A DNA stretch of 64,000 nt from VRUE01 sp035605695 (GTDB lineage Bacteria > Actinomycetota > Thermoleophilia > Solirubrobacterales > 70-9): positions 20,150 to 84,149 of the forward strand of contig DATNGZ010000037.1 of assembly GCA_035605695.1 (NCBI GenBank), written 5' to 3'. A program made the position numbers and the translations under genes. The notes under the pieces are model-generated. The model searched no databases. It saw only the letters and a program-made list of their open reading frames with translations, and was not told the origin of the DNA. Positions 23,834 through 32,658 of the stretch are shown here, piece by piece. The stretch's first letter is position 1; each line of letters starts with the position of its first letter.

Positions 23834-25054
23834 CTATTCGGTGTTCTTCTTAACCAGGTCCTTGAATTCTTCGACCACCTTGTCGACCGTGTTGCCGGCG
23901 ACTTCGGTGGCCTTTACCCCAGTCGCCTTGTCGGTCGTATAGATCACCGCTGCTGCTACGGCAGCAGCTATGAGGACCAAGGCAACAAGGACCATCACGA
24001 AGCGGGTGAAGCGGGAGAAGGCGCTGCGCTTTTGATGAGCTTGGACCGGCGGGGGCGGAGCTACTGGGGGAGGTTGGGGAGCACGGGCGACGGGCCGGCG
24101 CGTCTGCGAGGGTGCCGGGCGGTACTCGGTCTGGGCGGTCTGGTCGAGGCGGCGGGTGGCGGTCTCGCCGCCGAGCATCTGGGTCGGGGTGTCTTCGTCG
24201 AAGGGCAGGGTCACGTCCTCGCCTTGCAGCCCCAGTTGCAGCCCGCCGGCGAGCTCGCTGGCGCTGGCGTAACGGCGGTTGGGGTCGCCCTCGAGCGCTC
24301 GCAGCACCGCCGCGCCCAGCGCCTCGGGCACCTCGTCGTTGTAGGTGCTGGGGGGTAGCGGGCGCTCGTTTTGCTGGCGCACCGCCAGCTCGGCGAGGGT
24401 CGAGCCCTCGTACGGCAGCCGCCCGGTGAGGAACTGGTAAAGGACGACGCCGAGCGCGTAGACGTCGGTCGCCGGGGTCGCCTCCTCGCCGCGCACCTGC
24501 TCGGGCGAGAGGTAGGCGGCGGTGCCGACAACCGAGCCGACTTGGGTGATGCGGGTCTGTTCGACCGCGCGGGCGATGCCGAAGTCGGTCAGCTTGACCG
24601 TCATCTCGCCGCCGCCGACCGGACCGCCGAAGACCATCAGGTTGCCTGGCTTGACGTCGCGGTGGATGATCCCGCGCCGGTGGGCGTAGTCGAGCCCCGC
24701 GCAGGCCTGGGCGCCGATCTCGGCCGTGGTCTCGCCATCGAGCGGCCCCTGGCGCTGCAGGATCTGGGCCCCCGAGCGCCCTTCGACGTACTCCATGACG
24801 ATGTAGTGGCGACCGTCGTCGATGCCGGTGTCGTAGACCTGGACGATGTTGGGGTGAATCAATTTGGCGACGGCAAGTGCCTCGCGGCGAAAGCGGGCGA
24901 CGAAGCGCTCGTCGTCGGATAGGTGCTCGGCGAGGATCTTGACCGCGACCGTGCGCTCGAGGATCAGGTCGGTCGCCTGGTGGACGCTCGACATACCACC
25001 GGAGCCGAGCCGGTCGCCGATCTCGTAGCGACCCGAGAGGATTCCGCTCGCCAC
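23834..25054 (-). CDS. Membrane Ser/Thr protein kinase (PknB-like, no PASTA)
   Basis: 406 residues. Kinase domain about 9-270: GSGGMSSVHQ, VAVKIL, HRDVKPGNLMV, KLTDFGIARA, GTAAYLSPEQ. A Pro/Gln-rich juxtamembrane linker follows, then one membrane helix (about 345-370, FVMVLVALVLIAAAVAAAVIY) and only about 35 outer residues ending LVKKNTE. Without PASTA or sensor domains it probably senses through the adjacent lipoprotein or by clustering. GTG 25054 overlaps the lipoprotein stop by 1 nt. Third gene of a metallophosphoesterase-lipoprotein-kinase operon. Confidence 0.93.
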   Translation of the reverse strand: MASGILSGRYEIGDRLGSGGMSSVHQATDLILERTVAVKILAEHLSDDERFVARFRREALAVAKLIHPNIVQVYDTGIDDGRHYIVMEYVEGRSGAQILQRQGPLDGETTAEIGAQACAGLDYAHRRGIIHRDVKPGNLMVFGGPVGGGEMTVKLTDFGIARAVEQTRITQVGSVVGTAAYLSPEQVRGEEATPATDVYALGVVLYQFLTGRLPYEGSTLAELAVRQQNERPLPPSTYNDEVPEALGAAVLRALEGDPNRRYASASELAGGLQLGLQGEDVTLPFDEDTPTQMLGGETATRRLDQTAQTEYRPAPSQTRRPVARAPQPPPVAPPPPVQAHQKRSAFSRFTRFVMVLVALVLIAAAVAAAVIYTTDKATGVKATEVAGNTVDKVVEEFKDLVKKNTE

Positions 25055-25695
25055 TATTCCCCTTCTCCTACGGGTGCGGCCGGGCCAACGCCGCCCGATG
25101 CGCCGGTGCCGCCTTCGTTCGGCGTCGTCGGTGTTGTCGGGGGTTCGGTCGGTGTGGTTTCCGTGGGGGTCGTCGGCGGCGCTTCTTTTTCTTTTTCTTT
25201 TTCCTGTTTCTCTTCTTCCTTTTCCAGCGCCTTTTCTTCCTTCTCGCGTTCCTTTTCTTCCTTCTTTTCGAGCCCTGGGGGAAGCTCGTCGTCTTCTTCT
25301 TCGGTGTCCGTCGCTTCGCCGGCCGGCGCGACGGTTTCCGTTTCAGTTTCCTGGCAGTTGGCGACTACTTCGCTCAGCTTTTCAGCGCCGCGCTGCAGGG
25401 CCTGCTTCAGCTTCGCGTCGACCCCGCCAAGCGCCTCCACTTGGTTGCTGACTTCCTGCGCCGCGTTCTCGGCGCCGACACATTCACCTTCGCTGACGAA
25501 CTGCTTAACGCTGTCGAGGTTTTCGGAGATCTCCTGCGCCGTGGTGCCGGGCAGCAGCTTGGCGTCTTCGCCTCCACCGCAGGAGACGAGCGCGACCGCA
25601 GCGGCGGCCCCGAGGACGAGGGCAAGGGCGAATGCTGCGAGCTGACGCACCGTTGCGAGTCTAGAGAATGGCTTGAGGGGTGGATTTACCTGCAT
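25054..25695 (-). CDS. Lipoprotein with long charged coiled-coil segment
   Basis: 213 residues. ATG 25695 starts a signal peptide ending in the lipobox VALVSCGGGE (Cys about 38). The folded part (about 45-120) is helical, with two Cys (GECVGAENAAQ and VANCQE). An almost purely Glu/Lys segment (about 140-175) and a Pro/Thr tail follow. The frame is open to 25926, but those residues are shadow of the metallophosphoesterase. It sits between that gene and the kinase, so it may be the extracytoplasmic input for the kinase (inference). Confidence 0.82.
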   Translation of the reverse strand: MQVNPPLKPFSRLATVRQLAAFALALVLGAAAAVALVSCGGGEDAKLLPGTTAQEISENLDSVKQFVSEGECVGAENAAQEVSNQVEALGGVDAKLKQALQRGAEKLSEVVANCQETETETVAPAGEATDTEEEDDELPPGLEKKEEKEREKEEKALEKEEEKQEKEKEKEAPPTTPTETTPTEPPTTPTTPNEGGTGASGGVGPAAPVGEGE

Positions 25696-25702
25696 TTGAG
25701 CG

Positions 25703-26443
25703 TCACTGGCCGGTGTAGAGGCGGTTGGCGAGGCGGCTGGGCAGGCCGGCGGCGGCGATCGGCGCCGCTGCGCGCTCGATCTCATAGGCGACGCGATGGA
25801 AGCAGGCCGTCTCCGCCTCGGTGTCGAGTTCCAGCCAGGCGGCCCGCGGGTCGCCATCGCGAGGCTGGCCGACGCTACCTGGGTTGACCAGCCAGCCCCC
25901 TTGGCCGAGGTCGAGCAGGGCGCCATCGCTGGCCTGAGCGCCGCGGGTGTCGCTCCCGTTGTCCCCTTCAGTCCTGCTGAAGAAGAGGGCGACGTGGGAG
26001 TGGCCGATCAGCCCGATCCGCTGCGGGTTGGCGTCCATGCCGGCGGCGGCCTGCTCGCCGGAGAGCACGTACTCCCAGACCGGGTCGCGCGGCGAGGCGT
26101 GGAAGAGGCCGACACCGGAACGCTCACCGTTCGGCTCCAGCTCACGCAGGAACTCGAGCGAACGCTCGCTGACGTGCTCGCGCGTCCACGCAACCGCCAC
26201 CGCTGCCGCCTCGGAGAAGGAGGAGATGTCGAGGCCGCCGAGGACGGCGAGGTCGTGGTTGCCGACCAGGCAGACGTCGCAGCGCTCGCGAACCAGCTCG
26301 GTGCACGCATCGGGCTCGACCCCGTAGCCGAGTACGTCGCCGAGGCACCAGATCTCCTCGACGCCGGCGGCCTCGGTTGCCGCGAGGACCGCTTCGAGGG
26401 CGGGCAGGTTGGAGTGGATGTCGGTGATTGCGGCGACGCGCAC
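25703..26443 (-). CDS. Calcineurin-like metallophosphoesterase
   Basis: 246 residues from GTG 26443. Metal-binding motifs in order: TDIHSNLPALEAV (about 6-18), WCLGDVLGYG, LVGNHDLAVLGG, LFHASPRDP and LIGHSHVALFF, then NPGSVGQPRDGDPRAAW typical of the YfcE/bacterial DUF2478-like diadenosine or phosphodiesterase branch. Substrate unknown. The start is set by TACGCT 7 nt upstream. Its stop precedes the lipoprotein ATG by 7 nt. Confidence 0.9.
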   Translation of the reverse strand: MRVAAITDIHSNLPALEAVLAATEAAGVEEIWCLGDVLGYGVEPDACTELVRERCDVCLVGNHDLAVLGGLDISSFSEAAAVAVAWTREHVSERSLEFLRELEPNGERSGVGLFHASPRDPVWEYVLSGEQAAAGMDANPQRIGLIGHSHVALFFSRTEGDNGSDTRGAQASDGALLDLGQGGWLVNPGSVGQPRDGDPRAAWLELDTEAETACFHRVAYEIERAAAPIAAAGLPSRLANRLYTGQ

Positions 26444-26450
26444 GCCGGCC

Positions 26451-26482
26451 AGCGTACTTCGGCGCTCGCCCCTCCATACGAT
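26451..26482. promoter_or_regulatory. Back-to-back leaderless promoters
   Basis: On the minus strand TACGCT (26456-26451) ends 7 nt before the metallophosphoesterase GTG. On the plus strand TACGAT (26477-26482) ends 7 nt before the argS ATG at 26490. Only 46 nt separate the two start codons, so both transcripts are likely leaderless and the promoters share one small region. Confidence 0.6.
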
Positions 26483-26489
26483 GAGCACG

Positions 26490-28136
26490 ATGACGGTGGC
26501 CACCGACCCGATCGCCGAGCTGCGCTCCGCGGTGAACCGCGCGGCGCTTGCCTTGCGCGACGGTGAGTCGGCCGGTCCCGAGCCGACCCTGGAGCGCCCG
26601 CCCAAGGCCGAGCTCGGCGATTACAGCTCCAACGCGGCGATGCTGCTCGCCGCGCCGTTGGGGGAAAACCCGCGCGATGTCGCCGCCCGCCTCGCCACCG
26701 AGCTCAGCGAGCAGCTTGGGACCGAGACCGTCGACCGGATTGAGGTCGCCGGTCCGGGCTTCGTCAACCTCTTCCTCGCCGACGGCTGGTACCGGCGCGC
26801 GATGGCGAGCCTGACCGCGGCGGGCGAGAGGCTCGGCCCGGCCCCGGCGGGCTCGCCGGAACGCATCCTGGTCGAGTTCGTATCCGCCAACCCGACCGGG
26901 CCGCTGCACGTCGGCGGCGGCCGGCACGCCGCTTACGGCGATTCCCTGGTGCGCCTGCTCGAGGCGGCGGGGCACGAGGTCGAGCGCGAGTTCTACGTCA
27001 ACGACGCCGGTGGCCAGATCTCCCGCTTCGCCGCCTCGATCGCCGCCCGCATGCTCGGCGAGGAGATTCCCGAGGACGGCTACGAAGGCGACTACGTCGC
27101 CGAGCTGGGCAAGCGGATCGCGGCCGAGGGAGTTGATCCCGCCGACCTCGAGGCGATCGGCAACCGCGGGATCGAGCTGATGCTGGAGGGGGTGCGGGGC
27201 ACGCTCGACCGCTTCGGCGTCCGCTTCGACAACTGGTTCTCTGAGCGCGACCTCTACAGCCGCGGCGAGGTCGACGCCGCCCTGGCCCAGCTCGACCAGC
27301 ACGGACACACTTATCGCAGCGACGAGGCGCTCTGGCTGCGCACGACCACTTTCGGCGACGACAAGGACCGGGTGCTGATCCGCGCCAACGGCGAACCGAC
27401 CTACCTCGCCGCCGACGTCGCCTACCACTGGGACAAGCTCGAGCGCGGCTTCGCGCGGCTGATCGACATCCTCGGCGCCGACCACCACGGCTACGTTGCC
27501 CGCCTGCAGGCGGCGATCGCCGGGCTCGGCGCCGATCCCGAGCGCTTCGAGGCGCTGATCATGCGCCTCGTTCATATCGTCGAGAACGGCGAGCGGGCGG
27601 AAATGTCGAAGCGCAGCGGCGAGTTCGTCACGCTCGACGAACTGCTCGACGACATCGGCGTCGACGCGGCGCGCTGGTTCATGCTCTGGCGCAGCCACGA
27701 CACCACGGTGGACCTCGACCTCGAGCTGGCCCGGCGCCAGTCGAACGACAACCCCGTCTACTACGTCCAGTACGCCCACGCCCGCATCGCCAGCATCCTG
27801 CGTAAGGCCAGCGCGGAGCCCGAGCAGGTCGCCGGTGCGGCCGGCATCGAGACGCCCGGCACTGCGCTTGAGCCGACCGAGCGCGCGCTGATTAAGCGCC
27901 TGCTCGAATTCCCCGGCGAGGTGCGAGAGGCCGCCGAGCGCCGGGCGCCACACCGGATCTGCACCTTCTCGACCGCCGTTGCCGCTGATTTTCACGGCTT
28001 CTACCGCGACTGCCAGGTGGTCGGCGCCGAGGGCGAGGGGGTAGAGAGCTCGCGGCTGGCGCTCGCGCTACTCACCAAGCGTACGATTGCGGGCGGGCTC
28101 GATCTGCTGGGTATTTCCGCCCCCGAGCGGATGTGA
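26490..28136 (+). CDS. argS: Arginyl-tRNA synthetase
   Basis: 548 residues from ATG 26490. The N-terminal Add-1 domain has GDYSSNAAMLLA. The HIGH-type motif is FVSANPTGPLHVGGGRHAAYGD. The KMSKS-like loop is AEMSKRSGEFVTLDEL. The DALR anticodon-binding domain closes the protein (RICTFSTAVAADFHGFYRDCQV). An ATG at 26481 would overlap the -10 element, so 26490 is preferred. The stop overlaps the next ATG. Confidence 0.96.
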   Translation: MTVATDPIAELRSAVNRAALALRDGESAGPEPTLERPPKAELGDYSSNAAMLLAAPLGENPRDVAARLATELSEQLGTETVDRIEVAGPGFVNLFLADGWYRRAMASLTAAGERLGPAPAGSPERILVEFVSANPTGPLHVGGGRHAAYGDSLVRLLEAAGHEVEREFYVNDAGGQISRFAASIAARMLGEEIPEDGYEGDYVAELGKRIAAEGVDPADLEAIGNRGIELMLEGVRGTLDRFGVRFDNWFSERDLYSRGEVDAALAQLDQHGHTYRSDEALWLRTTTFGDDKDRVLIRANGEPTYLAADVAYHWDKLERGFARLIDILGADHHGYVARLQAAIAGLGADPERFEALIMRLVHIVENGERAEMSKRSGEFVTLDELLDDIGVDAARWFMLWRSHDTTVDLDLELARRQSNDNPVYYVQYAHARIASILRKASAEPEQVAGAAGIETPGTALEPTERALIKRLLEFPGEVREAAERRAPHRICTFSTAVAADFHGFYRDCQVVGAEGEGVESSRLALALLTKRTIAGGLDLLGISAPERM

Positions 28137-28780
28137 TGCTGGGGCGACGGCGCAAACCCCCAGTGCTGGCCAGCTTCCCTGCAGCAAAGAGCGAGACCCC
28201 ACGGCTGGGCGCGCTCGGCCGCGCCGAGCTCGATGCTTGCTCGAAGCTGGCGACCGCGCTGGCGGGGTCACGGACTGTGCTGGCCACCGGTCCGGCGCGC
28301 TCGGCGGTGGCGCTTGGACTAGCCGCCGCGGCGACCGCGGAGGGCCGGCGCGTCGCCCTCTTGGAGTGCGACTTGGCCTCCCCTCGGCTGGCGGAATTAC
28401 TCGGCCTCTCGCCAACTCCCGGCCTGCACGAGTACCTGCGCGGCGAGGTCGATGCCGCGCGGATCCTGCAGCCGCTGGTCCTTGCCGGCCCGGCCTCGGG
28501 CCGCGCGACCGAGCCGCTTGCCTGCATCGTCGCCGGTGAGCCCGAGCCCGAGCCGGCGGCGCTGCTCGATTCCGACCGCTGTGTCCACGCCACCGGCAAG
28601 CTGCGCCGGGCCTATGACCTGCTCGTCATCGACGGGCCTGCCGTCGGCCCGACCCCCGGCCCGCTGAGGGCGCTTGCCGACCAGGTCGACACGACGATCG
28701 CCTGCGGCGAAAAGGGCGAGATTCCGAAGCGCCTGCCGATCCCGGTCGACGGGCTGGTCCTCTCGGACGAGGCTGCTTAG
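28136..28780 (+). CDS. CpsD/MinD-like protein with degenerate nucleotide site
   Basis: 214 residues. ATATAEGRRVALLECDLASPRLAELLG and YDLLVIDGPAVGPTPG match Walker A' and Walker B of bacterial tyrosine kinases (CpsD/CapB) and MinD-like ATPases. The P-loop position reads VLATGPARSAVALGLA, with no GK(S/T), so ATP binding is doubtful. ATG 28136 overlaps the argS stop (TGATG); GTG 28133 is also in frame. It lies 1.3 kb before the glycan cluster, which fits a regulator of polysaccharide work. Its stop overlaps the ccmH stop on the other strand. Confidence 0.6.
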   Translation: MLGRRRKPPVLASFPAAKSETPRLGALGRAELDACSKLATALAGSRTVLATGPARSAVALGLAAAATAEGRRVALLECDLASPRLAELLGLSPTPGLHEYLRGEVDAARILQPLVLAGPASGRATEPLACIVAGEPEPEPAALLDSDRCVHATGKLRRAYDLLVIDGPAVGPTPGPLRALADQVDTTIACGEKGEIPKRLPIPVDGLVLSDEAA

Positions 28781-29250
28781 AGGTCGTAGCGGCCGAGGTC
28801 GGCGTCAAGCCGCTCGGCGTCCTCGTCCTGGGGCGGTGCCGCCGGGGCATCCTCGTCCGCCGGGGGGTGCCGCCCGTCGCGGCGCCAGCGGCTGACGCTG
28901 AAGGCGAGCGCGATAACCGCGATGGCGAACGCGAGGATCGGGACCAGGTAGGCGGAGAGGTCAAAGCCGGAAGCCTTCGGCAGCGCCAGTACCGAGGAGC
29001 CGTACTGGGCGACCAGGGCGTCCTTGATCTCGGCCTTGGTCTTGCCCGCGGCGATCAGCTTTGCCACGTAGACCTTCTCCCGTTTTGCCTGCGGCGAGTC
29101 GGCCAGCTCGAGCAGGGTGCCGCAGATCGGGCACATCACTTCGTCTTCGATGTCGTGAACCGTGGTCTGCCGGGTGGGCGCGGCAAGCGCGGGTGCGGCA
29201 AAGACCAGGAGGCCGACGGCGAGTGCGAAGAGCGTTGCGGCGCGCCTCAC
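28777..29250 (-). CDS. ccmH: Cytochrome c maturation protein CcmH
   Basis: 157 residues. Signal peptide about 1-23, then IEDEVMCPICGTLLELADS with the reactive CxxC, AKREKVYVAKLIAAGKTKAEIKDALVAQYG, a transmembrane helix (about 100-120) and an acidic cytoplasmic tail. It reduces apocytochrome c thiols before haem attachment. It overlaps ccmG by 4 nt. The other ccm genes are not nearby. Its stop codon overlaps that of the convergent CpsD-like gene. Confidence 0.92.
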   Translation of the reverse strand: MRRAATLFALAVGLLVFAAPALAAPTRQTTVHDIEDEVMCPICGTLLELADSPQAKREKVYVAKLIAAGKTKAEIKDALVAQYGSSVLALPKASGFDLSAYLVPILAFAIAVIALAFSVSRWRRDGRHPPADEDAPAAPPQDEDAERLDADLGRYDL

Positions 29251-29768
29251 TGTGAGCCTTCGATCAGCGGGTCGACCCGGTCTCGGAGGAAGTCATCGTC
29301 GACCACGCCGCGCCAGATCAGGGCCAATTTCCCGCGTGGGTTGACGAGGAAATTCTCCGGCACGCCGGTCGAGCCGAAGGCCGAGAGGCGCTCGTCGCCG
29401 ATCGAGCGCAGCTGCGGGTAGGTGGTCGGGTGGTCGCGCAAGAAAGCGACGGCATCGTCTTGGTTGTCCTGCACGTTGATGCCGACGACAGTTGTGTCAT
29501 TGCCACGCCGGCGGCGGTAGAAGCGCTCCAGCACGGGCGCCTCCTCGCGGCAGGGGATGCACCATGAGGCCCAGAGGTTGACCAGGACCCACTCGCCGCG
29601 ATGTTCGGCGATCGAGCCGTGGCCGGGCCCGGGCAGGGCGGGCAGGACGCGGTCGGGAGCCGGCTCGCCGAGGGCGATCTTCGTCGCGCCCTTGCTGAGC
29701 AGGCCGAAGGCGAGCAGGCCGACGACGGCCAGCACGGCGAGGAAGGCGAGGAACGATCGCGTGCTCAC
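29247..29768 (-). CDS. ccmG: Membrane-anchored thioredoxin-like CcmG/DsbE/ResA
   Basis: 173 residues. N-terminal membrane anchor (about 6-26), then a thioredoxin fold with WASWCIPCREEAPVLERF (active CxxC) and GVPENFLVNPRGK with the cis-Pro region. It keeps apocytochrome c and CcmH thiols reduced. The GTG start lies 9 nt after TAGAGT on the minus strand, a possible near-leaderless promoter. First gene of the ccmG-ccmH pair. Confidence 0.9.
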   Translation of the reverse strand: MSTRSFLAFLAVLAVVGLLAFGLLSKGATKIALGEPAPDRVLPALPGPGHGSIAEHRGEWVLVNLWASWCIPCREEAPVLERFYRRRRGNDTTVVGINVQDNQDDAVAFLRDHPTTYPQLRSIGDERLSAFGSTGVPENFLVNPRGKLALIWRGVVDDDFLRDRVDPLIEGSQ

Positions 29769-29839
29769 GGGCGCTGGACTCTAGATAGCACCCGCCTCCG
29801 GCACCGGCAAGCCGGTTTGGGAAGAAATTCTCAGGTTTC

Positions 29840-29867
29840 TCAAGATGCGCTCTCGGTTAGTCGATAG
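29840..29867 (+). promoter_or_regulatory. Possible sigma-28/WhiG-type promoter before the glycan cluster
   Basis: TCAAG (29840-29844), 15 nt, then GTCGATAG (29860-29867), close to the FliA/SigD/WhiG consensus TAAA-15-GCCGATAA. It would give a roughly 185-nt leader before ATG 30058. The leader contains CCCCGGTGGGG. The rest of 29769-30057 shows no gene. A second, weaker candidate TAGATC stands 7 nt before the ATG. Confidence 0.45.
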
Positions 29868-30057
29868 CGACCCATGAATCCCCGGTGGGGAGCGAAATCT
29901 CGCCGTCCCTAATGACCAGGCCCGATGAGACCCTTTGCTCACAAATCGCTATGTTTCTCCGGGAGCCGAACCTCGCTTGGGCAGCGGGTGATCCGGTCAT
30001 CGCCAGATCGGCCGCAGCTCAGGGGAGGTGGATCGAGCGGCAACTAGATCCAGCGCC

Positions 30058-32658
30058 ATGTCAGTCACGCGACCCCAGATTCACGGCAGGTCGATAGTTC
30101 TCGGATCCGAGAAGTTGCACGTCCGCGGGGCAACGTACGGAACCTTCCGCGCGACGGACGGCTGGTCGCTGCCGTCGCCCGACCGGGTGAGCGCCGACTT
30201 TGAGGCGATGGCTGCGGCGGGAATCAACTCGCTGCGCACCTACGAGCCGCCGCCAGTGTGGCTGCTGGACATGGCGCAGATCCACCGCCTCAAGGTGATG
30301 GTCGGTCTGGCCTGGGAGCAGCACATCGCCTTCCTCGACGACCCGGGCAGGGCCGACGCGATCGCCGCCAGGGTCGCCGCCCAGGTGCGGGACTGCGCGG
30401 CTCATCCCGCGATCCTCTGTTACGCGATCGGCAACGAGATCCCGGCGCCGATCGTGCGCTGGCACGGCAAGCGCGAGGTCGAGCGCTTTCTCGAGCGGCT
30501 GCACTGGGAGGCCAAGGCCGAGGACCCCGGGGCCCTCTTCACCTACGTCAACTACCCCTCGACCGAGTACCTCGAGCTGCCCTTCCTCGACCTCACCGCC
30601 TTCAACGTCTTCCTCGAGGACGAGCGCACCTACGAGTCCTACCTGGCCCGTCTGCAGAACCTCTCGGGGGACCGACCGCTGCTGATCACCGAGGTCGGCA
30701 TCGACAGCCGCCGCCATGGCCAGGAGGCGCAGGCCAAGGCGCTGGAGTGGCAGGTGCGCCACGCCTTCGGCACCGGTGCCGCCGGCGTCTTCATCTTCTC
30801 CTGGACCGACGAGTGGCACCGCGGTGGCCACGACGTCACCGATTGGGATTTCGGTTTGGTCGACCGCGAGCGGCGGCCGAAGCCGGCGCTCGCCGCGATC
30901 CGCGGCGCCTTCGCGGCCGCGCCCTTCTCCGCCGCCGGTCCCTGGCCGCGGGTCTCGGTGGTCGTTTGTACCCACAACGGCCAGAGCACGCTGACCGAGT
31001 GCCTGGAGCGGCTGACCACGCTCACCTACCCGGACTTCGAGGTGATCGTCGTCAGCGACGGCTCCAGCGACGCCTCGGCCGAGATCGCCAGAAGCCACGG
31101 CGCCCGTTTGGTCGAGACCGAGCATCGCGGCCTCAGTCACGCCCGCAACGTGGGCATCGCCAATGCGACTGGTGAGATCGTCGCCTTCCTCGACGACGAC
31201 GCCTACCCGGACCACGACTGGCTTTATTACATCGCCGCCTCTCTGCGTGCCAACGGCCACGCCGGAGTCGGCGGGCCGAACATCGCCCCCGACGACGGCC
31301 TCGTCGCCGAATGCGTCGCCGCCGCGCCCGGCGGCCCGATCCACGTCCTCATCTCCGACCGCGAGGCCGAGCATGTGCCCGGCTGCAACATGGCCTTCCG
31401 CAAATCCGCCCTCGAGGAGATCGGCGGCTTCGATGAGCGCTTCCGAGTCGCCGGCGACGACGTCGACGTCTGCTGGCGCCTGCAGGAATCGGGCCGCACG
31501 CTGGGCTTCAGCGCCGGCGCGGTGGTGATGCACCGGCGTCGCGATTCGCTTCGTCGTTACCTGCGGCAGCAGTACGGATACGGCGAGGCAGAGGCGTTGC
31601 TAGAGCGCAAGTGGCCGGGCCGCTACAACCGGGCCGGCTCCTCGCGCTGGTCGGGGCGGATCTACGACTCGCCGGCGACCGGGCCCTCGCGGCGGCGGCC
31701 GATGATTCGCTACGGCACCTGGGGCGGTGGGCTCTTCCAGTCGATCTACGAGCCGGCCCCGGGGACGCTCTCGAGCTTCCTCCTCGCCCCTGAGTGCCTG
31801 CTGCTGATCGGCGCACTCGGTCTCGTCTCGGCGCTGGGCACGCTTTGGGCGCCCCTGCTCGTCGCCCTTCCAGCCTTTTGCGCGGGCGCGATCGCCGTCG
31901 CCTGGCGGGCGTTCGTGGGCGGCTGGACGGCGAACCCGCCAGTGCCGGGGCGCTCGTCCCTGGAGACGCTTCAGCGCCGCGACCTGACCGCGCTGCTCTT
32001 CTTCTTGCAGCCGGTTGCCCGCCTGGCCGGGCGGCTTCGCCGCGGGCTCTCGCCGTGGCGCCGTCGTCTGCGCCCGGGCGCGGCCTGGCCACGCCCGCGC
32101 ACGGTCGTGGTCTGGAGCGAAAGGTGGCAGGCACCGCAGGCTCGCCTCCAGCGACTGCAGGACGCGCTGGCGGCAAGGGGCGGCCTGGTCCGCAGCGGCG
32201 GCCCGTTCGACCGCTGGGACCTCGAGCTCCGGGCCGGCCCCCTGGGCGGGGTGAAGATCCGCACGGCGGTCGAGGAGCATGGCTCGGGAAAGCAGTTGCT
32301 GCGAGCCAGAATCTGGCCGCGGGCGACCGGCCGAGGGCTTGCCGCGGTGATCGCGCTTGCAGTCTTGACGCTGTATGCGCTGCTCGAAGGCCAGCTCGGT
32401 ATCGGCGTCACCCTCGCGATTGGGCTCGCCGCGCTGGTCGCCTTCGGCATCGAGGGAACTGGTACGGCGCTCAGCCTCGCGGTCTCACAGCTGCGCCAGA
32501 TGGAGGAGGAGGAGGGGCAAGGCGGCGATGATGAGCCGAGCGGGCCAATACCGGCGCCGAAATCACAGGCTGGCGAACCGCACCCCGCACCGCGGGAGAT
32601 GGAGAGTGCCCTGATCCGTCAGGCCGTGATCCGGCCCGCCGAGGAGAGGCGGCCGTGA
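30058..32658 (+). CDS. Fusion: clan-A glycoside hydrolase domain, GT2 glycosyltransferase, membrane segments
   Basis: 866 residues. About 5-290 form a TIM-barrel glycosidase of GH2-C type, with LCYAIGNEIPAP (acid/base Glu) and LLITEVGID (nucleophile Glu). About 300-540 are a GT2 domain: VSVVVCTHNGQSTL, VIVVSDGSS, AFLDDDAYPD, VAGDDVDVCWRLQE. The C-terminal third has two hairpins of membrane helices (about 580-635 and 765-805) and a charged tail. It may both trim and extend a membrane-linked glycan. First gene of the cluster. The stop overlaps the ABC transporter GTG. Confidence 0.85.
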   Translation: MSVTRPQIHGRSIVLGSEKLHVRGATYGTFRATDGWSLPSPDRVSADFEAMAAAGINSLRTYEPPPVWLLDMAQIHRLKVMVGLAWEQHIAFLDDPGRADAIAARVAAQVRDCAAHPAILCYAIGNEIPAPIVRWHGKREVERFLERLHWEAKAEDPGALFTYVNYPSTEYLELPFLDLTAFNVFLEDERTYESYLARLQNLSGDRPLLITEVGIDSRRHGQEAQAKALEWQVRHAFGTGAAGVFIFSWTDEWHRGGHDVTDWDFGLVDRERRPKPALAAIRGAFAAAPFSAAGPWPRVSVVVCTHNGQSTLTECLERLTTLTYPDFEVIVVSDGSSDASAEIARSHGARLVETEHRGLSHARNVGIANATGEIVAFLDDDAYPDHDWLYYIAASLRANGHAGVGGPNIAPDDGLVAECVAAAPGGPIHVLISDREAEHVPGCNMAFRKSALEEIGGFDERFRVAGDDVDVCWRLQESGRTLGFSAGAVVMHRRRDSLRRYLRQQYGYGEAEALLERKWPGRYNRAGSSRWSGRIYDSPATGPSRRRPMIRYGTWGGGLFQSIYEPAPGTLSSFLLAPECLLLIGALGLVSALGTLWAPLLVALPAFCAGAIAVAWRAFVGGWTANPPVPGRSSLETLQRRDLTALLFFLQPVARLAGRLRRGLSPWRRRLRPGAAWPRPRTVVVWSERWQAPQARLQRLQDALAARGGLVRSGGPFDRWDLELRAGPLGGVKIRTAVEEHGSGKQLLRARIWPRATGRGLAAVIALAVLTLYALLEGQLGIGVTLAIGLAALVAFGIEGTGTALSLAVSQLRQMEEEEGQGGDDEPSGPIPAPKSQAGEPHPAPREMESALIRQAVIRPAEERRP

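Noticed and set aside
25696..25926. N-terminal extension of the lipoprotein by 77 codons
   Set aside because: Ser/Pro/Arg-rich shadow of the metallophosphoesterase. The signal peptide and lipobox need the start at 25695.
29885..30097. A 70-codon ORF before the glycan cluster
   Set aside because: Starts at TTG without any signal, overlaps the next gene and has no recognisable pattern. The region reads better as promoter and leader.
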